A stretch of 64,000 nucleotides of DNA from an uncultured Eubacteriales bacterium (GCA_900318145.1 ONJM01000005.1:1-64000); one strand, 5' to 3'. Positions 24,704 to 34,211 are shown, numbered from the stretch's first letter. Translations and numbers: made by a program. Notes: a model not told the origin generated them from the sequence alone.

Positions 24704-25696
24704 ATGAAAGGTATGGACAACAAACAGGTTTATAAAGCGACGCTGTGTTTTTCGATCCGGCGGATTCTCTGGGATATCCTCGGCTTCGTGGCATGGGCGG
24801 CGGTGGCGGCAGCTGGTTTTTTCATTGCCGACAAGGCAACGGACAAGGGACTGATCGGCCTCCTGATCGGCGCCGCGGTCGGCCTGGTGGCCCTGGTGAT
24901 ATTCCTGCGCTGGGTTTCCTACAAGTATAAAGCCGGCCAGATTGCCATGATGACCAAAGGTGTTTCCGAGGGAGAGCTTCCGCGGGATGTGCTTGCGGAG
25001 GGGAACCGGATCGTGAAATCCCGGTTCGGGACGGTTGCGGCATTCTTTGCGGGGACAAGTATCATCAAGGGGATTTTCAACCAGATCGGCCGCGGTATTA
25101 CGGCCGCGGGCCAGGCCATCGGCGGGGACAACGGCGGTACCGTGGGCAGCGTGATCAGTTCTGCGGTGCAGGTCGTCATTTCCTATCTTTGCGACTGCTG
25201 CCTGGGCTGGGTGTTCTACCGGAAGGAAATCAAATCTGCCAAAGCCACGCTGGAGGGCGCGGTGCTGTTCTTCAAGCACGGCAAAACGCTGGCGAAGAAT
25301 ATGGGACGGGTTTTCGGCATGGGGCTTGCGTCCCTGGCAGTAATCGGAGGTGTATTTTCCGGATTCTTCTACCTGATCGCATCCGGTTTTCCGGCTGCAT
25401 TCAACGGCCTTTTCAATGAGATTACGGAAGCTGCCACGCGCAACGGCGCCCTCGAGAAGCTGCCTGCCTGGCTGAACAGTCCGACGGCCCTGATGATCGC
25501 GGCAGCGGTGCTGGCCGGTGTGATCGTCTGGGCGATGATCCACTCCGCGTTCATCCGTCCCTTTGTTCTGGTCGGCGTACTGCGGAATTATATTCAGTCC
25601 GGCATGGAGGATATTCCCATGGAGAGCTCCTTCGCGATGCTGGACAGCAAGAGCGCGAAATTCAAGAAGCTTCACGATGAAGCGAAAGCGGCATAA
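24704..25696 (+). CDS. Polytopic membrane protein of unknown function
   Basis: About 330 residues. Three in-frame ATGs (24695, 24704, 24713) are possible; I prefer 24704 because AAGG lies nine bases upstream, but this is not decisive. Membrane segments lie near 20-42, 45-65, 145-165, 200-225 and 255-285. A glycine-rich stretch (GRGITAAGQAIGGDNGG) sits in the middle. The C-terminus is charged and cytoplasmic-looking (SSFAMLDSKSAKFKKLHDEA). I do not recognise a named family. It is followed at 48 bases by an ABC importer gene, so it could be co-transcribed. Confidence 0.75.
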   Translation: MKGMDNKQVYKATLCFSIRRILWDILGFVAWAAVAAAGFFIADKATDKGLIGLLIGAAVGLVALVIFLRWVSYKYKAGQIAMMTKGVSEGELPRDVLAEGNRIVKSRFGTVAAFFAGTSIIKGIFNQIGRGITAAGQAIGGDNGGTVGSVISSAVQVVISYLCDCCLGWVFYRKEIKSAKATLEGAVLFFKHGKTLAKNMGRVFGMGLASLAVIGGVFSGFFYLIASGFPAAFNGLFNEITEAATRNGALEKLPAWLNSPTALMIAAAVLAGVIVWAMIHSAFIRPFVLVGVLRNYIQSGMEDIPMESSFAMLDSKSAKFKKLHDEAKAA

Positions 25697-25744
25697 CACG
25701 CGGCGGAGCTGCGGATGCGGGATTACCGGAAGGAGAAAAAGGCA

Positions 25745-26821
25745 ATGAAGAAGGTTTGTTTCAGGATCCTGGTGTTTCTGGCGGGGCTGGTATTCTGTGT
25801 TCCGGCGCTGGCTGTCAACGAGGACGTGGAAGGCGAGCTGGTGATCTATACTTCCATGTACGCCAACGTGGTGGAAATGATGGACGAGGCGCTGAAAGCG
25901 GAATTTCCGAACCTGACCCCCGGGAATGGCGGCAGCTTCTTTTTCAGAAGCGGCAGCGGGCAGCTGATCACCAAGATCTACGGGGAGATGGGGGATGGAA
26001 GGAACCAGGCGCTGGGCTGCGATATGCTCATGGTGGCGGAACCTGCCTTCTCGCTGGAACTGAAGGAATACGATTATCTGCATTCCTTTGCGCTGGAGGA
26101 CGCGGAGAACCTGCTTCGGTTTCCGTACGATCCGGACGGGACCTGGTATCCCGTGCGGGTGTGCAACATGGTGCTGGCGTATGATCCGGAGATGAAGGAT
26201 ACGTGGGCGAACGAGGGAATCACCGTTCCGAAGACGTTCAGGGATTTCGCGTATGATCCGTCTCTGAAGGGCTATATCAGCATGGGCGATCCCGCCACCA
26301 GCGGAACCTCCTATGCGGCGGTTGTCGCCCTGACGGACAAGTACGGCGAGGAATACCTGGACAAGCTGCGGGAAAACAATGTCAAGCGGGATTCCGGTCC
26401 GCAGGCGATCGCTTCCCTGCAGGGAAAGGACTGCGCGGTTCTGATGACGCTGGAGGAGACCGTGCTCAACTATATCGGCGACGAGGCCGCCAAGGGCAAT
26501 ACGAATCCCAATGTGGAGATCATCTATCCGGAGGACGGCGTGGTGCTGATCCCCTCCAACGTCATGATTGTGGCCGAGGAGTTCTCAAAGAACGCCAATA
26601 TCGACGCGGCGGAAGCGGTGGCGCAGTGGTTCCTGAGCCCGGAAGGGCAGGCGATGATCGTGAAGGGGAACATGCACTCCACGCTGAAAAATGTCGGCGA
26701 GCCGGCAGGTTCCGTAAGTACGGACGAGCTGATCGGGAAGGATATCGGCGTGGACTGGGAGAAAGCCTACCGGGACCGTGAAGCGATTCTGGAACTCTGG
26801 GCGAGAAAGGTTACCCAGTAA
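25745..26821 (+). CDS. ABC importer substrate-binding protein, iron(III)/Fbp-like
   Basis: 358 residues from the ATG at 25745 (AAGGAGAAAAAGG upstream). A signal peptide (about 1-24, ending PALA-VN) lacks the lipobox Cys that anchors most Firmicute binding proteins. The mature part is a type II periplasmic-binding fold: LVIYTSMYANVVEMM at the start, SMGDPATSGTSYAAVVAL in the hinge region and AQWFLSPEGQAMIV near the end, as in Fe3+ (FbpA) or 2-aminoethylphosphonate binding proteins. Ligand is most likely iron or an anionic compound; the tyrosine ligands of FbpA cannot be confirmed by eye. Confidence 0.85.
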   Translation: MKKVCFRILVFLAGLVFCVPALAVNEDVEGELVIYTSMYANVVEMMDEALKAEFPNLTPGNGGSFFFRSGSGQLITKIYGEMGDGRNQALGCDMLMVAEPAFSLELKEYDYLHSFALEDAENLLRFPYDPDGTWYPVRVCNMVLAYDPEMKDTWANEGITVPKTFRDFAYDPSLKGYISMGDPATSGTSYAAVVALTDKYGEEYLDKLRENNVKRDSGPQAIASLQGKDCAVLMTLEETVLNYIGDEAAKGNTNPNVEIIYPEDGVVLIPSNVMIVAEEFSKNANIDAAEAVAQWFLSPEGQAMIVKGNMHSTLKNVGEPAGSVSTDELIGKDIGVDWEKAYRDREAILELWARKVTQ

Positions 26822-26851
26822 AGGAAAGCGCCGGCGTAAGCGGAGATTGAC

Positions 26852-29338
26852 ATGAATAAAACGGGAAGGGAGCGCCGAAACGCTCCGCGGATCACGAAAA
26901 CCGGCCTGGCAGTATTCTTTCTGCTGGGTCTGGTTTTTGTGCTTCTCGGGGTGTGGGGACAGCGCAGCCTCTCAGACGGCGTCCTGAAATCCGAAGAAAG
27001 CTGGCAGGCGGTTTACGTACTTTCTCAGGATGTGTCCGCTGCCTGGGAAGACGGTCTGTCGGCGGATCTGCAGGCGCTTGGCGGCGAAGAGCGGGATGCG
27101 GCGGAAACCGCCATGCTTTCCCTGCTGCGGGAAACCTGGAACAGCGTGCGGGACGGTGCCGGAGAGGAAGCCGAGGCGCTGGCGAAGGAAGCCGGGGAGA
27201 AGAAAACGGAAACGGCCTGCAGGCTGCTGTACGCGTACGGGATGGTAAACGGCCCCAAAGTGACCGCTTCGGTCCGGAAGACGGTTGCCGGGATTCCGGC
27301 GGCGGGCCGGGCTGCTTTCCGGCAGGAACTGCTTCGCTGCATGGGGGACGGAAACCGCCCGCTGCCGGCGGAGGCGGGGGACGCGGCGGGAGGCCTTTCC
27401 GGAACGGCACGGAATGAAATGCTGATGCGCCTGCTGATCACAGACCTGAGCGGCGCGGACGGACCGGCGGCGGAGCACGCCAGGGATCTGAAGAAAAATA
27501 TCCGGAACAAAGAGGATCAGCTCACCGCTTTCCGGATCGCGGCCAGCGGTGGAATGTCCTGGTTCCGGAAGCTGATCGTCAGCAACAGCCGGACTGTGAT
27601 CCTGCTGGGGATCCTGCTGATGCTGGACGCGCTGATGCTTGCGCTGCTGATGGCGGCGGACCGGCAGTGGCGGATGAACATCAAATGGATTGCTATTCTG
27701 CTGATAGTGGATTTCCTGCTGGTTTTCCAGGTGCTTCCGGTGATTTATACACTGATCCGGGGACTGTTTCCGGAGGGTACTTTTTCACTGGAAACCGTAC
27801 GCCGCCTGTTCAGCGATTCCATGAACCGGGAAGCGCTGAAGAATACGCTGATCGCCGGGTTTGCGACCATGATTCTCGGCACGGCGGTTGCGTGCCCGCT
27901 CGCCTGGCTTGTCGGAAGGACGAATCTGTACGGAAAACGCTTTTTCCGCGCCCTTTTTGTGATGACCTATATGGTTCCTCCCTATGTGGGCGCCATGGCG
28001 TGGCAGCGGCTGCTGAACCCGAACGCGGGGATCATAAACCAGTGGCTGCGGGCACTGTTCGGCCTGAGCAGCGCGCCCGGTCCCCTGAATGTTTACACGC
28101 TGCCCGGGATGATCTGGGTCCTGACGACGTTTTACTACCCCTATGCTTTTATTACCGTCAGCAGGGCGATGGAGAAAATGGATCCTTCCCTGGAGGAAGC
28201 CGGCCGGATTTCCGGGGCTTCCCCGCTGAAAACGGTCTTTACGGTGACGCTGCCGATGATGATGCCTTCCCTGATTGCGGGCGCGCTGCTGGTGTTTGTC
28301 AGTGCGGCCAGCTGCTACGGCATTCCGTCCATTGTAGGAACGCCGGGGAATGTCAATACAGTCACAACCCGCATTGTGGAATATGTTTCCATGGGGCAGA
28401 AAAACCTGAACGACGCGATCGGCCTGGCGGGTTTCCTGATGCTGACAGCCATGGCGATCCTTTTTGTTTCGGACGGGATACTGGCAAAAAAGCAGTATAT
28501 CACGGTTTCGGGGAAGTCCGTCCAGCCGGCGACGGTGGACCTCCGCCGCTGGCGGATTCCGCTGACGGCGCTGGTTTTCCTGTTTGCGGTTGTGATGGTG
28601 GTGATTCCCTTTGCCACGATTCTGTCGACCTCCTTTAAGACGGACGTCGGAAAGAGCATGTTTGATCCGATGAACTTTACGACCGCCAACTGGACGGCTG
28701 TGTTCAGCGGAAGCGAGACGCTCGGCTGCCTGAAGAACTCCCTGATCTACGCGTCCGTGACGGCTACGGTTGGCCTGGCGGTCGCCTGTGTCATGGGATA
28801 CCTGCTGCAGCGTACCCGGATCCGCGGGCGGTCGATCCCGAACTTTCTGATCACGCTGGGTTCCGGCACGCCTTCCGTGGTTATCGCCCTGGGACTGATC
28901 ATGACGATGCGCGGGAACTTCGGTATCAATATTTACAATACGGCGTGGATTCTGATTGCCGCGTACCTGATCAAGTACATGATGATGGGGATGCGCACGG
29001 TGGTTTCCGCCATGAGCCAGATTCACGTTTCACTGGAGGAAAGCAGCCAGATCTCCGGCGCAGGGTGGCTGCGCACCATGTGGAAGATCACCGGGCCGCT
29101 GATTTTCCCGTCTGTCGCCGCGGGGTGGTTCCTGATTTTTATTCCGAGTTTTTATGAGCTTTCCATGACCACGCTGCTGTATTCCTCAACCACCAAAACC
29201 GTCGGCGTCCAGCTTTACGAGTACTGGACCTATACCAGCCAGCCCATGAGCTGCGCCATGGCGTTCGGAATCCTGCTGATCGTCATCGCGCTCAACGGTG
29301 TGCTCAACCGGCTGACCAAAGGCGAATTCTCCATATAA
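26852..29338 (+). CDS. Fused two-domain ABC importer permease with a large extra N-terminal domain
   Basis: 828 residues. After one membrane helix (about 12-35) comes a helical extracytoplasmic segment of about 200 residues (40-235), a second helix near 248-270, then two BPD-transport permease domains in tandem (about 275-555 and 570-828). Both carry the EAA loop (EEAGRISGASPLKTVFTVTL and EESSQISGAGWLRTMWKITG), which docks on the ATPase. Fbp-type permeases are fused in this way but are usually about 550 residues; the N-terminal outer domain is additional. It lies between the binding-protein gene and the ATPase gene with short gaps. Confidence 0.88.
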   Translation: MNKTGRERRNAPRITKTGLAVFFLLGLVFVLLGVWGQRSLSDGVLKSEESWQAVYVLSQDVSAAWEDGLSADLQALGGEERDAAETAMLSLLRETWNSVRDGAGEEAEALAKEAGEKKTETACRLLYAYGMVNGPKVTASVRKTVAGIPAAGRAAFRQELLRCMGDGNRPLPAEAGDAAGGLSGTARNEMLMRLLITDLSGADGPAAEHARDLKKNIRNKEDQLTAFRIAASGGMSWFRKLIVSNSRTVILLGILLMLDALMLALLMAADRQWRMNIKWIAILLIVDFLLVFQVLPVIYTLIRGLFPEGTFSLETVRRLFSDSMNREALKNTLIAGFATMILGTAVACPLAWLVGRTNLYGKRFFRALFVMTYMVPPYVGAMAWQRLLNPNAGIINQWLRALFGLSSAPGPLNVYTLPGMIWVLTTFYYPYAFITVSRAMEKMDPSLEEAGRISGASPLKTVFTVTLPMMMPSLIAGALLVFVSAASCYGIPSIVGTPGNVNTVTTRIVEYVSMGQKNLNDAIGLAGFLMLTAMAILFVSDGILAKKQYITVSGKSVQPATVDLRRWRIPLTALVFLFAVVMVVIPFATILSTSFKTDVGKSMFDPMNFTTANWTAVFSGSETLGCLKNSLIYASVTATVGLAVACVMGYLLQRTRIRGRSIPNFLITLGSGTPSVVIALGLIMTMRGNFGINIYNTAWILIAAYLIKYMMMGMRTVVSAMSQIHVSLEESSQISGAGWLRTMWKITGPLIFPSVAAGWFLIFIPSFYELSMTTLLYSSTTKTVGVQLYEYWTYTSQPMSCAMAFGILLIVIALNGVLNRLTKGEFSI

Positions 29339-29376
29339 GCCGGCCGGCTGCCTGAAACAGGAAAGGACGGAAACCG

Positions 29377-30450
29377 ATGTCAACCGTAACCATCAGCCAC
29401 GTAACCAAAGCATTCGGGAACAATACGGTGCTGCAGGATTTTGACGAATCCATCCGGGACGGCGAGTTTGTCACGCTGCTGGGGCCGTCCGGGTGCGGAA
29501 AGACGACGCTGCTGCGTATTATTGCCGGCTTTGAAAAGCCGACCTCCGGAGAAGTGTATATCGACGGCCGGGCAGTTTCCGGGAAGAAGGTATTCGTTCC
29601 GCCGGAAAAGCGGAATCTCGGCATGGTTTTTCAGAACTATGCCGTCTGGCCGCATATGAACGTGTTTGAAAACGCGGCGTATCCGCTGCGCATCCGGAAG
29701 CAGGACCGGAACAGGATCCGGGAGGAAGTGAACCGCGTACTGGAGATCGTCCATCTGAGCCGGTACACGGACCGGCTCCCCAGCCAGCTGTCCGGCGGCC
29801 AGCAGCAGCGGGTCGCCCTGGCGAGGGCGCTGGTGGCGGAACCGGATCTGCTGCTGCTGGACGAACCGCTGAGCAACCTGGACGCGAAACTCCGGGAATC
29901 CATGCGGTTTGAAATCAAGGAAATTCAGCGGAAACTTGGGATCACGGTGGTTTATGTGACGCATGACCAGACAGAAGCCATGGCCATGAGCGACCGGATC
30001 TTTGTGATCAACCGGGGCGTTGTCCAGCAGAGCGGCACACCGCAGGAAATCTATAACCATCCCCGGAACCAGTTTGTGGCGGATTTCCTGGGGAAGGTGG
30101 ACTTTCTGCGGGGATCGGCGGAAGAAGGGCGCGTCGTATTTCCCGCTCTGGGCGGACAGTCCCTGCCTTACAGCGGCAGCTGCAGAGGAAAGGTAGATGT
30201 GGGAATCCGGCCGGAGAATATCATTTTTGCGGAGGAAGGACCGCTCCGCGGCGTCCTGGAAACGTGCTATTATCTCGGCGATGTGAGCGACTGCCGGGTG
30301 CGGATCGGAGACACTTCCGTGCGCGTGATCGCCGGAGGCTGGCTGTACGATACGCTGGAAACAGGCAGGGAGGTACGCCTGCAGGTGCGGGATATGATGG
30401 TTTTCCCGGACGACGGAACGCTGGAGCAGATGCTGACGATACAAACCTGA
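29377..30450 (+). CDS. ABC importer ATP-binding protein, FbpC/PotA type
   Basis: 357 residues. Residues about 1-235 form the ATPase, with [36 protein letters not shown] and the H-loop [12 protein letters not shown]. The C-terminal TOBE-like domain (about 275-350) includes [16 protein letters not shown]. It energises the importer encoded by the two preceding genes. The ribosome site CAGGAAAGGACGG precedes the ATG by a few bases. Confidence 0.93.
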   Translation: MSTVTISHVTKAFGNNTVLQDFDESIRDGEFVTLLGPSGCGKTTLLRIIAGFEKPTSGEVYIDGRAVSGKKVFVPPEKRNLGMVFQNYAVWPHMNVFENAAYPLRIRKQDRNRIREEVNRVLEIVHLSRYTDRLPSQLSGGQQQRVALARALVAEPDLLLLDEPLSNLDAKLRESMRFEIKEIQRKLGITVVYVTHDQTEAMAMSDRIFVINRGVVQQSGTPQEIYNHPRNQFVADFLGKVDFLRGSAEEGRVVFPALGGQSLPYSGSCRGKVDVGIRPENIIFAEEGPLRGVLETCYYLGDVSDCRVRIGDTSVRVIAGGWLYDTLETGREVRLQVRDMMVFPDDGTLEQMLTIQT

Positions 30451-30675
30451 CGAAAATACGCGCATTCTGAAAAAAAGAAACGTCTGACGCCCGTTCCGAA
30501 CGCGAAGCTGGGCAGCCTGAAGAAGGAGGCAATCCTGCGGACTGAGCCTGCCATCCGCAGCATTCCGCACGCGGAATGGGCGCGTCCGCTCCGGGACCTT
30601 CTGTCAGGAAAGCCTGAATCGGAAACGCTGATCCGGAAGCTGGATCAGGTACTGGGAGAGATTCTTGAAGGATGA
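30451..30675 (+). pseudogene. Start-less coding-like remnant after the ABC ATPase
   Basis: In the same frame as the ATPase gene, directly after its TGA, 74 codons stay open and read like real protein (for example NAKLGSLKKEAILRTEPAIR and PLRDLLSGKPESETLIRK) and end at TGA 30673-30675, but no ATG, GTG or TTG start with a ribosome site exists. It overlaps the 3' end of tcdA on the other strand by about 30 bases. It could be the tail of a lost gene. I cannot name the parent family. Confidence 0.4.
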
Positions 30676-31427
30676 GCTCCGTTCACCAGATCCTTTATCA
30701 CTTCTCCAGCCATAATCAGTCCCGCGACGGACGGCACAAAGGAGGTTGAACCCGGAATGTCCCGCCGGACCGTGCATTTCCGTGTGCCCGGAGGGCATAC
30801 GCACCCGCTTCTGCAGCTGATGGAAGGATCCTCAGACGGGCGGACCGGAGGCTCCGTTGAATAGACGACTTTCAGGCTGCGGATGCCGCGCTTGCGGCAT
30901 TCGGAACGCATGACGCGCGCCAGCGGGCAGACGGAGGTTTCATAGATATCCGCCACCCGGAAAGCGGTCGGATCCGTCTTGTTTCCGGCGCCCATGCTGC
31001 TGATAATCGGCGTTCCCGCCGCGGCGGCGGTTTCAGCCAGCGCCAGTTTTCCCGAAACCGTATCAATCGCGTCCAGGACATAGTCATACTGCGAAAAATC
31101 AAACAGATCCCGCGTGTCCGGCAGGAAGAAGGTCTTGTATGTACGCACGGTGCAGTCCGGATTGATGTCGCGGATCCGCTCTTCCGCGGCGTCCACCTTG
31201 TATTGTCCGATGGTCTTGTGGGTGGCGTGGAGCTGGCGGTTCAGGTTTGTCAGGCATACCCGGTCGTCGTCGATCAGGTCCAGCGCGCCGACGCCGGAGC
31301 GCGCCAGCGCTTCCACCGCATAGCCGCCGACTCCGCCGATTCCGAAAACCGCCACCCGGATCTGCCGGAGTTTTTCCATGGCTTCCGGGCCGAAAAGAAG
31401 CTGTGTTCTGGAAAACTGGTTCAACAT
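30645..31427 (-). CDS. tcdA: tRNA threonylcarbamoyladenosine dehydratase (TcdA/CsdL, ThiF family)
   Basis: 260 residues from the ATG at 31427, where GGGAG lies upstream; the frame stays open further but into the T-box promoter region. The nucleotide-binding loop VAVFGIGGVGGYAVEALARSG (starting near 26), DDDRVCLTNLNRQ and the later VLDAIDTVSGK and SSMGAGNKTDPT stretches match TcdA. The enzyme uses ATP to cyclise t6A to ct6A at tRNA position 37. The Cys-rich end (SISCRSGCVCPPGTRKC) is shared by clostridial members. It is transcribed away from the T-box gene. Confidence 0.9.
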   Translation of the reverse strand: MLNQFSRTQLLFGPEAMEKLRQIRVAVFGIGGVGGYAVEALARSGVGALDLIDDDRVCLTNLNRQLHATHKTIGQYKVDAAEERIRDINPDCTVRTYKTFFLPDTRDLFDFSQYDYVLDAIDTVSGKLALAETAAAAGTPIISSMGAGNKTDPTAFRVADIYETSVCPLARVMRSECRKRGIRSLKVVYSTEPPVRPSEDPSISCRSGCVCPPGTRKCTVRRDIPGSTSFVPSVAGLIMAGEVIKDLVNGAHPSRISPST

Positions 31428-31579
31428 GCTTCGCGCTCCCTGCCTTCCTGATTTCAGGTTCGAAGGTTCCTGCCGGAACCGGATGAAAGCATTATGCCAC
31501 AGAGGCAGTCGCCTGGTCAATCTTTTACCTGTCTTTCCGATAGGTAATTGGAAAACAGGCAAAATACATCCGGCCGGGA

Positions 31580-31608
31580 TTGACAGCATGGCCTTCCTGT
31601 GATAGAAT
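31580..31608 (+). promoter_or_regulatory. Strong predicted promoter for the T-box leader
   Basis: TTGACA (31580-31585) and TAGAAT (31603-31608) are separated by 17 bases. Transcription should start near 31615, giving a leader of about 280 bases. Confidence 0.85.
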
Positions 31609-31615
31609 TCGCATA

Positions 31616-31880
31616 ATTTCATACAAGGCTGTGACGAAGACGGAACAGCGGGAGGCCCCGCAGAGAGCCGGGAATGGTGTGAACCGGCGGGCTGAAGCTT
31701 CATCCCATCCCTTCCGAGCCGGAGATCCGAAAGGCTTACCCCCCAGTAGGCGTCCCCCGTGATTGCTGCGTAAAGGCATAGGGCATGTCAGTGCCTGAAG
31801 AGGCGCGGAAATTCCGCGCAATTTGAGTGGTACCGCGAGTCATCATGACCCGTCTCAAAGCGAGACGGGTCATTTATTTT
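31616..31880 (+). promoter_or_regulatory. T-box riboswitch (tRNA-sensing transcription attenuator)
   Basis: The T-box sequence GAGTGGTACCGCGA is at 31825-31838. Stem I features are visible: CAGAGAGCCGG (31671-31681) and GGTGTGAACCGGC after it, then a CTTCCGAGCC return strand near 31711-31720. A 12-pair terminator (31845-31856 with 31862-31873, then TTATTTT) competes with an antiterminator in which TTTGAG (31822-31827) pairs with CTCAAA (31854-31859). The TGGT bulge would pair with a tRNA ending ACCA, that is, discriminator A. The specifier codon is not certain by eye; ATC, TTC or CCC in the 31701-31711 stretch are candidates. Confidence 0.92.
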
Positions 31881-31897
31881 GAAAGGAGCGCCCCACC

Positions 31898-34168
31898 ATG
31901 AATACCCAGACAGATCTTGCTCAGCTCAGCGCCGTCGCTTCCCGCCTGCGTGAAATGCGGGAGATTCTCGGCTGGACCCAGGAGGAAATGGCGGAGAAGA
32001 CCGAGGTCACCCCTGAGGAATACAAGCTGTACGAAGCCGGCAATACGGATATGCCTTTCACTTTTATCTACAAATCCGCGCAGGCTTTCAACATGGAGCT
32101 GACGGAGCTGCTGGAAGGCCAGAACGCCTATCTGTCCTCCTACACCGTTACGCGGCGGGGCAAGGGTGAATCCACTGCCCGGGAGGAAGGCATCGCCATT
32201 TCCAACCTGGCGCCCAAGTTCAGGGATAAGATTGCCGAGCCTTACTGGGTCCGGTATGAGTACTCCGAAAAGCAGCAGAATGAACCGATCCACCTTACGA
32301 CGCACCGGGGCCAGGAATTCGACCTGGTGCTGCAGGGCAGCCTGAAGGTGCAGGTCGGCGAGCATACGGAAATCCTGCACGAGGGGGACAGCATCTACTA
32401 CAATTCCTCCCTGCCGCACGGCATGATCGCCGTGGAAGGTACGGACTGCGTCTTCTGCGCGGTGGTGCTTCCCGGTGAAGCGCCCGCGGCGGTTGAGGAA
32501 GTGGAGGTGCAGGTAAAGGCCCGGCCGGAGGAAACGCACCTGATCGCCGAGAAGTTCATCGACGCGGAGGAGGACGCGCAGGGACGCCTGACCGCCATCA
32601 GCTTCAAACATACGGATACGTTCAACTTCGGCTTTGACATCGTGGATGAAATCGCGCGGAAGTATCCGGAAAAGCTGGCGATGCTGTATGTGGACCGGAA
32701 CCATCTGGAGCGGCGCTTCACGTTCAAGGACGTCAAGGATGCTTCCAACCAGTTTGCCAACTATTTCACCTCCCTGGGGATCCGCAGGGGCGACCGGGTG
32801 ATGCTGGTCATGAAGCGGCACTACCAGTTCTGGTTTGCCATGGTGGCGCTGCATAAACTGGGCGCCATCGCGATCCCGGCGACCAACCAGCTGAAGGAGC
32901 ACGACTTTGAATACCGCTTCAATTCGGCGGGTGTAAAGGCGCTGGTATGCACCGCTGACGGGGATACCGCGGAGATCGCCGAGCGCGCGGCGGCGAAATG
33001 CCCCAGCGTACAGACGCTGATCCTGGTGAACGGCAGCCGGGAAGGCTGGCATGACCTGAACGCGGAATACCCGCTGTTCACGCGACGGTTCCACCGGCAG
33101 GATGACAGCTCCTGCGGCGACGATATCGCGCTGATGTTCTTCACCTCCGGCACGACGGGCAACCCGAAGATGGCGGCCCACAAGCATACCTACGCCCTGG
33201 GGCATTATGTGACGGCGAAATACTGGCACTGCTGCGAACGGGACGGACTCCACTTTACCATTTCCGACACGGGGTGGGGCAAATCCCTGTGGGGCAAGCT
33301 GTACGGACAGTGGCTGTGCGAAGGCGCTGTGTTCGTATACGATTTTGACAAATTTGACGCGGCGGACATCCTGCCGATGTTCAGGCATTACAACATCACG
33401 ACGTTCTGCGCGCCGCCCACGATGCTGCGGATGTTCATCAAGGTGGACCTGGCGAATTACGACCTGTCCTCCATCCATCACATGACCACGGCGGGCGAAG
33501 CGCTGAATCCGGAGGTTTTCCGCCAGTTCGAAAAGGCGACCGGCCTGAAGATCATGGAAGGCTTCGGGCAGACGGAAACGACGCTGACGATCGGCAACCT
33601 GTTCGGCGGCGTGCCGCGGATCGGTTCCATGGGCAAGGCGAATCCGCAGTACGATGTGGATATCGTGGACCCGGAGGGCAATCCGGTGCCGAACGGCGAA
33701 GTGGGCGAGATCGTCGTCCGCACGAAGGACAGCGTTCCCTGCGGCCTGTTCCGGGAATACTACCTGGACGAGGAAAAGACGAAGGACGCCTGGTACGACG
33801 GAATGTATCATACGGGCGACACCGCCTGGCGGGATGAGGACGGCTATTTCTGGTATGTCAGCCGGATTGACGACGTGATCAAGTCCTCCGGATACCGGAT
33901 CGGGCCGTTCGAAATCGAAAGCGTCATCATGGAGCTACCCTACGTGCTGGAATGCGGCGTGTCGGCGGAGCCGGATGAGATCCGCGGCCAGATCGTCAAG
34001 GCGTCCATCGTGCTGACCAAGGGCACGGAAGGCACCGAGGAACTGAAAAAGGAAATCCAGAAATATGTCAAGGAGCATACCGCGCCTTACAAGTATCCGC
34101 GCAAAATCGTGTTCCGGGAGGAACTTCCCAAGACGATTTCAGGAAAAATCCAGCGCAATCTGCTCTGA
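31898..34168 (+). CDS. XRE helix-turn-helix / cupin / AMP-forming acyl-CoA synthetase fusion
   Basis: 756 residues in three parts. Residues about 10-70 are an XRE-type DNA-binding domain (RLREMREILGWTQEEMAEKT). Residues about 110-190 are a cupin barrel (EPIHLTTHRGQEFDLVLQGS, then PHGMIAVEG). Residues about 215-756 are an acyl-adenylate-forming ligase with the P-loop MFFTSGTTGNPKMAAHKH, the GFGQTETT motif, the YHTGDTAWRDEDGY motif and the catalytic Lys in the final PKTISGKIQR. It should activate a carboxylic acid to its CoA ester; the HTH and cupin suggest it also senses a ligand or controls its own expression. T-box control ties it to one amino acid, so the substrate may be an amino-acid-derived acid. 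AAAGGAGC gives the start. Confidence 0.9.
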   Translation: MNTQTDLAQLSAVASRLREMREILGWTQEEMAEKTEVTPEEYKLYEAGNTDMPFTFIYKSAQAFNMELTELLEGQNAYLSSYTVTRRGKGESTAREEGIAISNLAPKFRDKIAEPYWVRYEYSEKQQNEPIHLTTHRGQEFDLVLQGSLKVQVGEHTEILHEGDSIYYNSSLPHGMIAVEGTDCVFCAVVLPGEAPAAVEEVEVQVKARPEETHLIAEKFIDAEEDAQGRLTAISFKHTDTFNFGFDIVDEIARKYPEKLAMLYVDRNHLERRFTFKDVKDASNQFANYFTSLGIRRGDRVMLVMKRHYQFWFAMVALHKLGAIAIPATNQLKEHDFEYRFNSAGVKALVCTADGDTAEIAERAAAKCPSVQTLILVNGSREGWHDLNAEYPLFTRRFHRQDDSSCGDDIALMFFTSGTTGNPKMAAHKHTYALGHYVTAKYWHCCERDGLHFTISDTGWGKSLWGKLYGQWLCEGAVFVYDFDKFDAADILPMFRHYNITTFCAPPTMLRMFIKVDLANYDLSSIHHMTTAGEALNPEVFRQFEKATGLKIMEGFGQTETTLTIGNLFGGVPRIGSMGKANPQYDVDIVDPEGNPVPNGEVGEIVVRTKDSVPCGLFREYYLDEEKTKDAWYDGMYHTGDTAWRDEDGYFWYVSRIDDVIKSSGYRIGPFEIESVIMELPYVLECGVSAEPDEIRGQIVKASIVLTKGTEGTEELKKEIQKYVKEHTAPYKYPRKIVFREELPKTISGKIQRNLL

Positions 34169-34170
34169 CG

Positions 34171-34211
34171 GAAAACGGCAGGCCGGCGGGTCTGCCGTTT
34201 TCTGATTTTTT
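34171..34211 (+). terminator. Rho-independent terminator
   Basis: GAAAACGGCAG (34171-34181) pairs with CTGCCGTTTTC (34192-34202), followed by TGATTTTTT. Confidence 0.85.

Noticed and set aside
31428-31703. Upstream extension of TcdA on the minus strand
   Set aside because: The extension covers the T-box promoter and stem I on the other strand; GGGAG before the ATG at 31427 and the family start favour the shorter protein.
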